Part shown: positions 37,214 to 44,948 of the stretch, piece by piece
How positions within the stretch are numbered: position 1 is the first letter of the stretch
Layout: each line of letters begins with the position of its first letter
Assembly (NCBI RefSeq): GCF_014287275.1
Contig: NZ_JACONZ010000003.1
Coordinates: 124,001 to 188,000, forward strand
Source of the DNA: Anaerofilum hominis
GTDB lineage: Bacteria > Bacillota > Clostridia > Oscillospirales > Ruminococcaceae
Length of the DNA stretch: 64,000 nt
Reading direction: 5' to 3'
Translations under genes and position numbers: made by a program
The notes under the pieces: model-generated
What the model saw: only the letters and a program-made list of their open reading frames with translations
Databases searched by the model: none
Told to the model about the DNA's origin: nothing

Positions 37214-37444
37214 TCTGTCTTTTCCGGCAAAAAGGCGCAGGACCATGTCTTGAGATCCACAGCATCTGAAAGATCTGATCGGGGGCCTTTGGCCTCGGAA
37301 ATGCCCGGTGCAGGCAGGCCGTGCCCGGGTTTTCCGCCGAAAGCCTCCCCTCTGGGCAGATCTTTCAGCAGCCCGCTGTTTCAGGACGTGGTCCAGGCCA
37401 TCCACCCCGGGCGACGGCGGCCCCCCGCTGAAAGGAGCGTTCCC

Positions 37445-38869
37445 GTGAAAGAGACCTCTGCTTCCCGGAAAGCGAAAGGCAAAGGCCTTTCCTCTTTCCG
37501 CTTTCCCCATTCGTATGTGATCATCTTCGGCATCATCGTGCTGGTGGCGATCCTCTCCTACATCGTGCCCGCCGGCCAGTTCGACCGCGCGGTCGACGCC
37601 GCCAGCGGCCGCGAGGTGGTGGTGCCGGGCACCTTCCGCTACGTGGAACAGAACCCCGTGACCCCGTTCCGCCTCTTTGTCAATATCCAGGAGGGCTTTG
37701 TCGGCGCGGCGGACATCATCTTCTTTATCATTTTTGCCTACGGTTTCGTTTATATGCTGATCAAAAACGGCACTTTCGACGCGCTGATCGGCGCGCTGCT
37801 GCGGGTGTTTGGCAGCAAGGTGAGCATTTTGATCCCGGTCTGCATGGTGCTGTTCATCTTTTTGGGGTCCACGGTGGGCATCCTGGAGGAGACCTACGGC
37901 ATGATCCCCATCTTCATCGGGCTGGCGGTCGCCATGGGCTATGACGCGATAGTGGGCAGCGCCATGGTCTATGTGGGCGCTGCCACCGGCTTTGCCGCGG
38001 CCACCCTCAACCCTTTCACCATCGGCGTGGCCCAAAAGGTGGCGGGGGTGGAGTACGGCTCCGGCATCTGGTACCGGGTGCTCTGCGCCGTGGTCTTCGG
38101 CGGCATTGCCATCGGGTATACCATGTGGTATGCCCACAGGGTCAAAAAGGACCCCACCAAGAGCATCGTCTACGGCGAAAAGCGGGAGCTGGCCTCCTCC
38201 TCTGACCGGGCGCGCCTGGTGGAGACCCGGGCCACCGGCCGCCAGAAGCTGTGCGGCGTGCTGTTTCTGGCGACCATCGGGCTGCTGCTGTTCGGGACCG
38301 TGAATTACGGCTGGTATATCAACGAGCTGGCCGGGCTGTTCGTGGTGATGATGATCGTGGTGGGCCTGGTGGGCGGCTTTGGCCCCAGCCAGATCGCCGC
38401 CGCCTTTCTGGAGGCGGCCAAAGGCGTGCTGTACGGCGCGCTGGCGGTGGGCATCTCCCGCGGCATCCTGATCGTGATGAACGAGGCCTGCATCACCGAC
38501 ACCATCGTTTACGCCCTCTCCAGCCTGCTGGCAAAAACCAGCGGTTACGTGAGCGCGGTGGGCATGCTCGTGATGCAGAACATCGTCAACTTCTTCATCC
38601 CCTCCGGCAGCGGCCAGGCGGCGGTCACCATGCCTCTGATGGCCCCTGTGTCCGACATGATCGGCCTGTCCCGCCAGACCGCGGTGCTGGCTTTCCAGTT
38701 TGGCGACGGCTTCTCCAACATGTTCTGGCCCACCTCGGTGTGCACGATGTGCGGCATCATGAACATCCCGGTGAACAAGTGGTATAAGTTCATCGCGCCC
38801 ATGTTCGGGCTGATGTTCCTGGCGCAGGTACTGCTGATGTGCGGCGCGGTGGCGATCGGCTACGTATAA
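37445..38869 (+). CDS. YfcC-family permease under lysine riboswitch control
   Basis: 474 residues, about twelve helices. YfcC proteins belong to the ion transporter superfamily near ArcD-like basic amino acid and C4-dicarboxylate carriers. Family features are SYIVPAGQFDR near residue 36, FIFLGSTVGILEETYGMIPIF, GAATGFAAATLNPFTIGVAQ, and NFFIPSGSGQAAVTMPLMAP. GTG 37445 follows AAAGGAG (37431-37437). The lysine riboswitch upstream predicts that lysine or a lysine derivative is carried (inference). The M20 amidohydrolase follows after 123 bases and may share the transcript. Confidence 0.88.
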   Translation: MKETSASRKAKGKGLSSFRFPHSYVIIFGIIVLVAILSYIVPAGQFDRAVDAASGREVVVPGTFRYVEQNPVTPFRLFVNIQEGFVGAADIIFFIIFAYGFVYMLIKNGTFDALIGALLRVFGSKVSILIPVCMVLFIFLGSTVGILEETYGMIPIFIGLAVAMGYDAIVGSAMVYVGAATGFAAATLNPFTIGVAQKVAGVEYGSGIWYRVLCAVVFGGIAIGYTMWYAHRVKKDPTKSIVYGEKRELASSSDRARLVETRATGRQKLCGVLFLATIGLLLFGTVNYGWYINELAGLFVVMMIVVGLVGGFGPSQIAAAFLEAAKGVLYGALAVGISRGILIVMNEACITDTIVYALSSLLAKTSGYVSAVGMLVMQNIVNFFIPSGSGQAAVTMPLMAPVSDMIGLSRQTAVLAFQFGDGFSNMFWPTSVCTMCGIMNIPVNKWYKFIAPMFGLMFLAQVLLMCGAVAIGYV

Positions 38870-38992
38870 GCCGCGCTGTCCGGCGCGCAAAAACCCTGAA
38901 AGATAAAATTTACAGGCCGCTGCCCGGCGCTTTTCCGCCCGCCCGCAAAGGCGGGGGACGGCGCCCGGGAAGCGCTGAAAGGATGGTTCCCC

Positions 38993-40195
38993 ATGGATCA
39001 ACAACAGCTGAAAGCGCGGGTCTTCGCGCTGGCCGACGAGATGCAGCCCCTGTTTGAAGAGGTCTGCGACGCCGTGTTCCGCCACCCGGAGCTGGGCCTT
39101 GCCGAGACCTGGTCCTCCGATTACCTGGTCAGGATGATCGCCGACCAGGGCTTTTCGGTGCAAAAGCCTTACTGCGGGCTTGAGACGGCCTTTCGGGCCG
39201 AAAAAGGCAAGGGCGGCCCGAAGATCGCCTTTCTGGCGGAATATGACGCTTTGCCCGGCTATGGCCCGGCCAAAGACCAGACCGGCCACGCCTGCGGACA
39301 CAACTGGATCGCCGCCTCCTCTTTTGGGGCCGCGGCGGTGCTGGGGCGGCTGGCGGACGAGCTGGGCTGCACCGCGGTCTGGATCGGCACCCCGGCCGAG
39401 GAGACAGTGGGCGGCAAGGTGGACCTGGTGCGGGCGGGCGCCTTTGACGATGTGGATCTGGTGCTGCAGATGCATCTGGGCGACCGCACCGAGCTGCGCC
39501 CCCATTTTCTGGCCATGGATTCGGTCGAGTTCACCTTTGAGGGGGTGGCGACCCACGCCTCCAACACGCCGGAGCGCGGGGTCAACGCGCTGGACGCCTG
39601 CAACCTGACCTTCTGCGGCATCAACGCGCTGCGCCAGCACATCACGCCGGACGCCCGCATCCACGGCATCATCACCCAGGGCGGCGTGGCCCCCAACATC
39701 ACCCCCAGCCACTGCGTGGCCCGCTTTTATGTGCGCGCGGCCCGGCGGGACTATCTCAACGGCCTGACCGAAAAGGTCATCAACTGCGCCCGCGGGGCCG
39801 AGTTGATGACCGGCGCAAAAATGAGCTACCGCTATTTTGAAAACCCGTTCGACGACCTGAACAACTGCGCCCCGCTGCTGCCCGTGATGGAGGCGAACCT
39901 GCGCGCCGCCGGCGTGGAGGAATTCCGCGACCCCGAGCCCAACTCCGCCGGGTCCAGCGATATCGGCAACGTCTCTCACGTCTGCCCCACCCTTTACATC
40001 CCCATGGAGACCGGCAACACCGACGGCTCCTGCTGCCACGACGAGGCTTTCCTGGCCCATGTCAACGGGCCCGAGGCCTACCGCGCCCTGAACCGGGGCG
40101 TCAAGGGCATGGCTGCGACCGCCGTGGACGCGCTCTGCGACGAGGCGCTGTGGCAGGCCGTCCGCACCTGGATCAAGCGGGACGCGGAAAACTGA
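38993..40195 (+). CDS. M20-family amidohydrolase (ACY1L2/AbgB-like)
   Basis: 400 residues. Metal-dependent peptidase/amidase. M20 ligands and motifs: EYDALPGYG (conserved Asp), GHACGHNWI (ligand Cys/His region), TPAEETVGGKVDLV (catalytic Glu pair), MHLGDRT, the dimerisation domain with GVATHASNTPERGVNALDA, and a final ETGNTDGSCCHDEAFLAH. This subgroup includes AbgB (p-aminobenzoyl-glutamate) and PM20D2, which cleaves beta-alanyl-lysine and related dipeptides. Behind a lysine-controlled permease, a lysine conjugate is a reasonable but untested substrate. ATG 38993 follows GAAAGGATGG. Confidence 0.87.
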   Translation: MDQQQLKARVFALADEMQPLFEEVCDAVFRHPELGLAETWSSDYLVRMIADQGFSVQKPYCGLETAFRAEKGKGGPKIAFLAEYDALPGYGPAKDQTGHACGHNWIAASSFGAAAVLGRLADELGCTAVWIGTPAEETVGGKVDLVRAGAFDDVDLVLQMHLGDRTELRPHFLAMDSVEFTFEGVATHASNTPERGVNALDACNLTFCGINALRQHITPDARIHGIITQGGVAPNITPSHCVARFYVRAARRDYLNGLTEKVINCARGAELMTGAKMSYRYFENPFDDLNNCAPLLPVMEANLRAAGVEEFRDPEPNSAGSSDIGNVSHVCPTLYIPMETGNTDGSCCHDEAFLAHVNGPEAYRALNRGVKGMAATAVDALCDEALWQAVRTWIKRDAEN

Positions 40196-40236
40196 AAGGG
40201 GCGGTGCGCACCGGCTTGTCAAGGCCGCCGATCGCT

Positions 40237-40356
40237 TTTCGCCCAGCGCCGGTGCCGCCAGTTTGCCCTGGGCGGATTTTGGAGGCGCTCTCTTCCGTCC
40301 GGCTGAGAACACGGCAAGCGGATCCTTTCGCCCAGCGCCGGTGCGGCCGGTTTGCC
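40237..40356 (+). repeat. direct repeat pair
   Basis: TTTCGCCCAGCGCCGGTGC followed by CGCCAGTTTGCC (40237-40266) recurs as the same 19 bases followed by GGCCGGTTTGCC (40326-40356), about 89 bp apart. Confidence 0.85.
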
Positions 40357-40437
40357 GCAGGGAAACAGGGAAAGCGTTTTTCGCCTTTCCCTGCCGGGCG
40401 TGCCGCCAGCCGGGGACGCGCGGCGTAAAAAAGCACA

Positions 40438-40474
40438 TAAAACGCGGCCGCTGTATCACAGCGGCCGCGTTTTT
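40438..40474 (+). terminator. bidirectional terminator between M20 gene and spoIIP
   Basis: AAAACGCGGCCGCTG and CAGCGGCCGCGTTTT form a perfect stem around TATCA. It serves convergent genes. Confidence 0.9.
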
Positions 40475-40641
40475 GCGTCCCGGCGCTCCCATGCTTTTTC
40501 CACAGCCCCGCCGGCATCTTTTTCTCTTTTGGGGGAGCTCCCGGCGCCGGACGGGGCTGGTATCGCTTTTTCTTGTTTTGGCCCGGGACGGCGCGTCCGC
40601 CTCATCCGCGGGAGCGGCCTGCCGGCCGGGTCACGGATCTT

Positions 40642-41760
40642 TCAGCCTTTCAGCAGTTCCGCCAGCGCGCTGCCCACCAGGCGGCCGGAATATTTCGCCT
40701 GTTCCAGCGTGTTGGCGTGGCCACCCATCTCGATCAGCAGGCTGCCGGGGGTGAGCTGCTGGTTATAATTGCGGTAATCAAACAGCACAGGGCGGGCCAG
40801 GTTGGGATACATCGAAGCCAGCTGGTTCTGCAGGGCGCTGGCAAAGCGCAGGTTCTGCTTGTAGTTGGGCATATTCATGCGGCCGTTGTCCGCGCCGCAG
40901 ATGATCATGATCTGAGCCGCTTTCTGCCCGCCGATCTCGGCCACCGGCGCAATGCGGGTGCCGTCCTCCCGCTCGATGGCGTCCCGGTGGATGTCCAGTA
41001 CCACCTTGATGGAGGGGTATTGGGCGAGATACCTCTCCACCGTGGCTTTGCTGCGCTCATAACTGCCGTTATAGGAGGGGTAGTCGTGCTGGGTGGCGTC
41101 CTGCAGCGTGACGATGCCGTTTTGGTTGAGCACCGCGGCGATCTCCGCCCCCACCGCCACCATGTTCTGGCTGTTGTCGGTGCTGCGGGCGGAATAGTTC
41201 GGGTCGTACCAGAGATCGTCCGTGGTCTGATAACTCTCGGTCGCGTGGGTGTGCATGATGAGCACCTGCGGCTCGCTGCTGCCGGCTTCCAGCTGAAAGC
41301 CCATCGGCTGCAACATCTCGGCCAGGACCTCGTCGCGGGGAAGGTCGGTCACGTTTTTGACCAGACCCGCGCCGCAGGGGATATAGATCCTTCCCTCCTG
41401 GGCGGTATAGGTGGACTCGACGATGGGCAGAGCCCCCTCCGGGCGGGTGCCCGTCTGCGCGGGCTGTGACTCCGGCCCGGGCGTGGCCGCAGCGCCAAGG
41501 GTGGGCAGGCCGGTCCAAAATCCGCCGCCGCCCTGCTCCTTGTCCGGGTCGGTGATGGCCTCCGGGTGCTCGTCCTCCCACGCGCGGCCCATGGCCGCCA
41601 GGGCGGTGCGGGGAGAAGTGAGAAAAGTGCCCGCAAAGACCGCCGTGCCCAGGGCCTGCTGCCCGGAGGGCAGAAGTGCGGCCGCGGCAAGCCCGCCTGC
41701 GCCGCACAGCAGCAGCGCCAGCAGGAGAAATATGGTGTTTTTCAGACGTCTTTTTCGCAT
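40642..41760 (-). CDS. spoIIP: stage II sporulation protein P
   Basis: 372 residues. A cell wall amidase/endopeptidase of the SpoIIDMP machine that drives engulfment of the forespore. The N-terminal membrane helix (about 9-30) is followed by a low-complexity linker and the SpoIIP domain. Zinc-site motifs: VLIMHTHATESY, VVLDIHRDA and the late LLIEMGGHANTLEQA. QNMVAVGAEIAAVLN is also typical. ATG 41760 follows CGGGGAG. A sigma-E-like promoter lies upstream. This is the clearest sporulation gene in the window. Confidence 0.93.
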   Translation of the reverse strand: MRKRRLKNTIFLLLALLLCGAGGLAAAALLPSGQQALGTAVFAGTFLTSPRTALAAMGRAWEDEHPEAITDPDKEQGGGGFWTGLPTLGAAATPGPESQPAQTGTRPEGALPIVESTYTAQEGRIYIPCGAGLVKNVTDLPRDEVLAEMLQPMGFQLEAGSSEPQVLIMHTHATESYQTTDDLWYDPNYSARSTDNSQNMVAVGAEIAAVLNQNGIVTLQDATQHDYPSYNGSYERSKATVERYLAQYPSIKVVLDIHRDAIEREDGTRIAPVAEIGGQKAAQIMIICGADNGRMNMPNYKQNLRFASALQNQLASMYPNLARPVLFDYRNYNQQLTPGSLLIEMGGHANTLEQAKYSGRLVGSALAELLKG

Positions 41761-41830
41761 GGCGGCTCCCCGGATGCGGAGAGCGGGCCCTTGAAAAGCC
41801 CGCTCTCCCCTGAATCGTGTTTGCTCTATC

Positions 41831-41859
41831 ACTATATGAGGAGCGCTTTTATTCTATGC
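41831..41859 (-). promoter_or_regulatory. sigma-E-like promoter for spoIIP
   Basis: On the minus strand GCATAGAA (41859-41852), 13 bases, CATATAGT (41838-41831). Each box matches the sporulation sigma-E consensus at six of eight positions. This fits the known mother-cell control of spoIIP. Confidence 0.6.
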
Positions 41860-41904
41860 GTTGCGGCGCTGCGCCGCGGCGTGTCTTTTCGCCCGGCGGA
41901 CGGT

Positions 41905-42040
41905 GGGCGGGGCAGAGCGGGACAAGGCAGAGCGGGGCAAGGTAGGACAGGGTAGGACAGGATAGGGTAGGGCAAGCAGGACAAGCAGGGCAGGGCAGGG
42001 CAGGGCAGGGCAGGGCAGGGCAGGGCAGGGCAGGGCAGGG
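41905..42040 (+). repeat. CAGGG pentanucleotide tract
   Basis: Eleven perfect CAGGG units (41986-42040) preceded by about 80 bp of degenerate units (GGACAGGG, GGTAGGACAG). It is outside any gene, upstream of spoIIP and its promoter. Perfect 5-bp arrays of this length change length easily by slippage. Confidence 0.95.
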
Positions 42041-42204
42041 CTTCCTGCGCAGCGGCGGTCAAAACTCGTTTTTGCCCCCCTGGTGCGGCGGTTTTTTCCG
42101 GGCGCCCTGCGCAGACGGCCTCCCGTCCGCTGCGGCTAAGTATCCCGGCCTGATCCTGCAGCAGCCCGCCTTCACGGCCCGCCCGGCCCTGCCGCGGTTT
42201 GGCC

Positions 42205-42600
42205 CCGAGAAGCCCAGCTCCGCGGCAGTTTGCCCACCGTGGCAGCCCGACCCACGGCGGTTCGACTCCCGGCAGCCCAGACTGCGGCAGTTCGGCCCCG
42301 CGGCAGTTCAAGCCTGCGATAGTCCAGCCCATGGCAGCCCAGTCCCGCGACGACCCGATCTATAGCAGTCCGGCCCCGTGATGGTCCGCCCTTTCGGCCG
42401 CCAGGCCCCGCGGCGACCCTACCCACGACGGTCTGGCCCCCCATCTACCTGACCCCTGGGCACCGGGCCCCACGGCAGCCCGGTCTTATGGAATTCGGTC
42501 TGTGACAGTTTGGCCCTGCGGCAGTCCGCCCCCTCGGTAGCCAGGCCCCACGGCAGTCTGAGCCCGCGACAACTCAGCCTCACGGCAGCTCGCTCCCCTG
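42205..42600 (+). repeat. degenerate 16-bp minisatellite
   Basis: About 24-25 units of 14-17 bp with consensus near CCGCGGCAGTCCGGCC; for example CTGCGGCAGTTCGGCC (42290s), CCGCGGCAGTTCAAGC and CTGCGGCAGTCCGCC. The period is not a multiple of three and units carry indels, so it is not a coding repeat. Confidence 0.8.
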
Positions 42601-42623
42601 GCCAAGGCCGGCCCGCGGCGGGA

Positions 42624-42652
42624 TTGACAGCCGCCTTTGGGCGCGGTACAAT
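42624..42652 (+). promoter_or_regulatory. promoter of the YhfC gene
   Basis: Perfect TTGACA (42624-42629), 17 bases, TACAAT (42647-42652). Confidence 0.88.
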
Positions 42653-42693
42653 AACCGCAGATTTAGATGCTTTTCAAAATGAGGTGTGCCGTC

Positions 42694-43539
42694 ATGTCTT
42701 TGCCCGCTGCTGGTTCCATCCCCCTGCTGAGCATTGTTTTTTCAGCGCTCAGCGGCTGTGTCGCGGTGCTGCTGCCCCTTGGGCTGCTGCTGTTCTGCCG
42801 CATCCGCTATGGCCGCGCCTTTTTGGCCGCGGGCGTGGGGGCGCTCTGCTTTTTTCTGGGGGCCATGGTGCTGGAACGGCTCTGTCATCAGCTGGTCTTT
42901 TCTCTTTTCCCCACATTGCCCTATCTGCCGGCGGCATATGCGGCGTATGGCTGTCTTGCCGCGGGCGTCTTTGAGGAAACAGCGCGGCTGGCAGGCCTCG
43001 GGCTGCTCTGCCGCCGCCAGCCGGGCTTTGCCACCGGGCTTGCCTGCGGTATCGGGCACGGCGGTTTGGAATCCGCCCTGCTGGTGGGGGTGCCCATGTT
43101 CAGCAGTCTGGCCCTGATGCTGCAGATCAACGCCGGCGGCGCCCAGGCCCTGGCGGCCGCGGTGCCCGACGCTCAGAAGCCGCTGGCCGCGGCGCAGATG
43201 AATACCCTGGCCGTGTCCCCACCGGTCCTTTACCTTGCCGCCGGGGCGGAACGGGTGATCGCCCTCGCCTCTCAGATCTTGTTCTCGCTTCTGGTGTGGA
43301 TGGTGGTGACCGGGCGGCTGCGCAGGCGCTTTTTCTTGCTCTCTGTCGCGCTGCACGCTTTGGCGGATGTGGGCGCGGTGCTCTATCAGTTGGGCGTTGT
43401 CGCCAACGTGTGGCTGGCCGAGCTTTGGGCGCTGGCCAGCTGCCTGCTGACGGGGGTGCTGGTGGTCTCGCTGCTGCGCCGCACCGGGGCGCTGCCGGCG
43501 GCTTCTCCAAAGGCCCCGTCGCCGGAGGATGGAGCGTAA
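42694..43539 (+). CDS. YhfC-family intramembrane protease
   Basis: 281 residues with about seven or eight membrane helices. YhfC proteins are glutamic-type intramembrane proteases related to CPBP enzymes. The expected motifs are present in order: VFEETARLAGL (catalytic Glu pair), GIGHGGLESALLVG (His and Glu) and ALHALADVG near the C-terminus. The substrate is unknown. ATG 42694 follows GAGGTG (42681-42686). An upstream in-frame ATG at 42667 lies too close to the promoter to be used well. Confidence 0.85.
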   Translation: MSLPAAGSIPLLSIVFSALSGCVAVLLPLGLLLFCRIRYGRAFLAAGVGALCFFLGAMVLERLCHQLVFSLFPTLPYLPAAYAAYGCLAAGVFEETARLAGLGLLCRRQPGFATGLACGIGHGGLESALLVGVPMFSSLALMLQINAGGAQALAAAVPDAQKPLAAAQMNTLAVSPPVLYLAAGAERVIALASQILFSLLVWMVVTGRLRRRFFLLSVALHALADVGAVLYQLGVVANVWLAELWALASCLLTGVLVVSLLRRTGALPAASPKAPSPEDGA

Positions 43540-43798
43540 AACAACGCCGTCCCTGCCGCTTTTTGCGCGCCCGCCCAGGAAAATGGACGGACGCGCTGGT
43601 CTTGACGGCCCCCGGCACAGAAAAAAACGTCCGGCAGCGCACGCTGTAAGGCGCAGTCTTTTGCCGCCGCTGTGACCCCGGAAAGGGCCTCAAAAGCCGG
43701 CAAGGGAGCGGTTTTCTGTCGTTCCGCCCTTGTTCCACAGCGGCAAGCCGCCGCCGTGAAACAAAGGCGGTAAGCGAATATCGCAGAGCGTCAAAAAA

Positions 43799-43838
43799 GA
43801 AGAGTCCGCCTGTTTTGAAACAGGCGGGCTCTTTTTTG
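43799..43838 (+). terminator. intrinsic terminator downstream of the YhfC gene
   Basis: AAGAGTCCGCCTGTTT pairs with AAACAGGCGGGCTCTT around TGA, followed by TTTT. It lies about 260 bases after the stop codon. Confidence 0.85.
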
Positions 43839-44002
43839 GTTTATGCGATCATTCGGCACAGGGCCACGCACTTTGAAAACCACTGGTTCAGATCTGTAGG
43901 GAATTTATTCAGCGCTGCATTTGGGGAACGGGTGCAAAATCCCTGCCGCATGGCATCCGCTCGTTTTGGCAAAGGAGAAAGCGCGGCCATCAGGAGAAGT
44001 TG

Positions 44003-44025
44003 TTTTTATTGTGCAGCAATAAAAA
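44003..44025 (+). repeat. dispersed palindrome, copy 3
   Basis: TTTTTATTG-TGCAG-CAATAAAAA. Its arms match copies 1 and 2, with a five-base loop. It may also end mntP transcription on the minus strand, since it lies 45 bases past that stop codon. Confidence 0.85.
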
Positions 44026-44069
44026 CGCGGCCCCGCAGGGCCGCGCAGTCGGGCAGCTTTTTGCCGGGC

Positions 44070-44621
44070 TCACAGAATGGCTTTGACCCCGATGAGGATC
44101 AAAATGATCCCGCCGAAGACCTCGGCGCGGTGGCCCAGCATCTCGCCGAAGCGGCTGCCCACCTGCAGCGCCAGCAGGCTGCAGGTGAAAGTGACCAGGG
44201 CGATGAGCGGCGCGGCCAGCAGGATATCCGCCCCGCCGGCGCAGAAGCTTACCCCCACCGCAAAAGCGTCGATGCTGGTGGCGACCGCCTGTACCAGCAG
44301 CACCTGAAAGGTCAGCTCCTTGCCCGCGCAGTCGCCGGCTGCGCCGCCGCAGTGCACGCCCTCGCGGATCATCCCCACGCCGATCACCCCCAGGATGGCC
44401 AGCGTCACGATGCCCGCATACCGGCTGATGAGAGAGGCGAAAAGGCTGCCTGCAAAGAAACCCAGCACCGGCATCAGGCCCTGAAACAGGCCGAAAGCCG
44501 CCGGGATGGCCAGACGGCGCGGGCGCGACAGACAGGGATAGGCCAGGGCGTTGGAAATGGAGACGGCCACCGCGTCCATCGAGAGGCCGAGGCCGATCAG
44601 CAGAATATCCCACAAACTCAT
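44070..44621 (-). CDS. mntP: manganese efflux pump MntP
   Basis: 183 residues, six helices in two similar halves. Exports Mn2+ to prevent toxicity. The paired family motifs are GLGLSMDAVAVSISNAL (residues 11-27, essential Asp in helix 1) and QAVATSIDAFAVGVSF in helix 4. A short Cys-bearing loop (HCGGAAGDCAGKEL) sits in the middle. ATG 44621 follows AGGAGAG on the minus strand. A yybP-ykoY Mn2+ riboswitch and its terminator precede the gene, which confirms the role. Confidence 0.95.
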   Translation of the reverse strand: MSLWDILLIGLGLSMDAVAVSISNALAYPCLSRPRRLAIPAAFGLFQGLMPVLGFFAGSLFASLISRYAGIVTLAILGVIGVGMIREGVHCGGAAGDCAGKELTFQVLLVQAVATSIDAFAVGVSFCAGGADILLAAPLIALVTFTCSLLALQVGSRFGEMLGHRAEVFGGIILILIGVKAIL

Positions 44622-44695
44622 CTTGATCTCTCCTGTTTTTTCGGTGTGGTGCGGCCAGAAAAAAGACGGCCTGCACAGCGCGGCAAAAACCCCAT

Positions 44696-44740
44696 TAAAA
44701 AAGACCTATGTATAGCCGGTGAAAGCTATACATAAGTCTC
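44696..44740 (-). terminator. expression-platform terminator of the Mn2+ riboswitch
   Basis: AGACTTATGTATAGC and GCTATACATAGGTCT form a 15-bp stem on the minus strand, followed by TTTTTT. Confidence 0.88.
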
Positions 44741-44747
44741 GTTTTAA

Positions 44748-44828
44748 ACACAAGCCAGGCAGGGGCCCTGCCAGAATGTTGACTTGGGAACGCAGTGTAC
44801 TGCGCAAACTACTCCCCTATGTGCAAAA
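44748..44828 (-). promoter_or_regulatory. yybP-ykoY (Mn2+) riboswitch upstream of mntP
   Basis: On the minus strand: ATAGGGGAGTAGTTTGCG, then CTGCGTTCCCAAGTCAACA, then CCCTGCCTGGCTTGTG. The GGGGAGTAG and GTCAACA...GGCTTG cores define the class. Mn2+ binding should prevent the terminator and switch mntP on. Confidence 0.88.
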
Positions 44829-44841
44829 ATATTTATGTCTT

Positions 44842-44869
44842 ATTTTCTCACAATTTGCCGATTTGTCAA
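44842..44869 (-). promoter_or_regulatory. promoter of the mntP riboswitch transcript
   Basis: On the minus strand TTGACA (44869-44864), 16 bases, GAAAAT (44847-44842). Confidence 0.6.
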
Positions 44870-44948
44870 GAGCGCTGCTGCAAAAAAGAGCTTCCTGCCC
44901 GCACCGGCAGCAAAGGGACCGGCGTGCCGGGGGGGGCGGGGGATTTTT

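Larger units (their letters stand above)
40196..40641 (+). other. 446-bp gap with duplicated segment and terminator
   Basis: Holds an imperfect direct repeat and a strong hairpin; no gene was recognised. Confidence 0.65.
41761..42693 (+). other. 933-bp gap between spoIIP and YhfC genes
   Basis: Occupied by the spoIIP promoter, the CAGGG tract, about 160 bp of unrecognised GC-rich DNA (42041-42204), the 16-bp minisatellite, and the promoter of the YhfC gene. No gene is seen. Confidence 0.7.
43540..44069 (+). other. 530-bp gap with terminator and dispersed palindrome
   Basis: Carries the terminator at 43799-43838 and the palindrome at 44003-44025. The stretch between has no recognisable gene. 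Confidence 0.6.

Noticed and set aside
41986..42040. CRISPR array or direct-repeat array
   Set aside because: Units are 5 bp without spacers; it is a simple-sequence tract.
42258..42275. GGTTCGACTCC resembling a tRNA T-arm
   Set aside because: It sits inside the 16-bp minisatellite, and no acceptor, D or anticodon arms can be built around it.
43815..44735. 306-codon rightward open frame
   Set aside because: It runs antisense through mntP and its riboswitch, both of which are secure on the minus strand.
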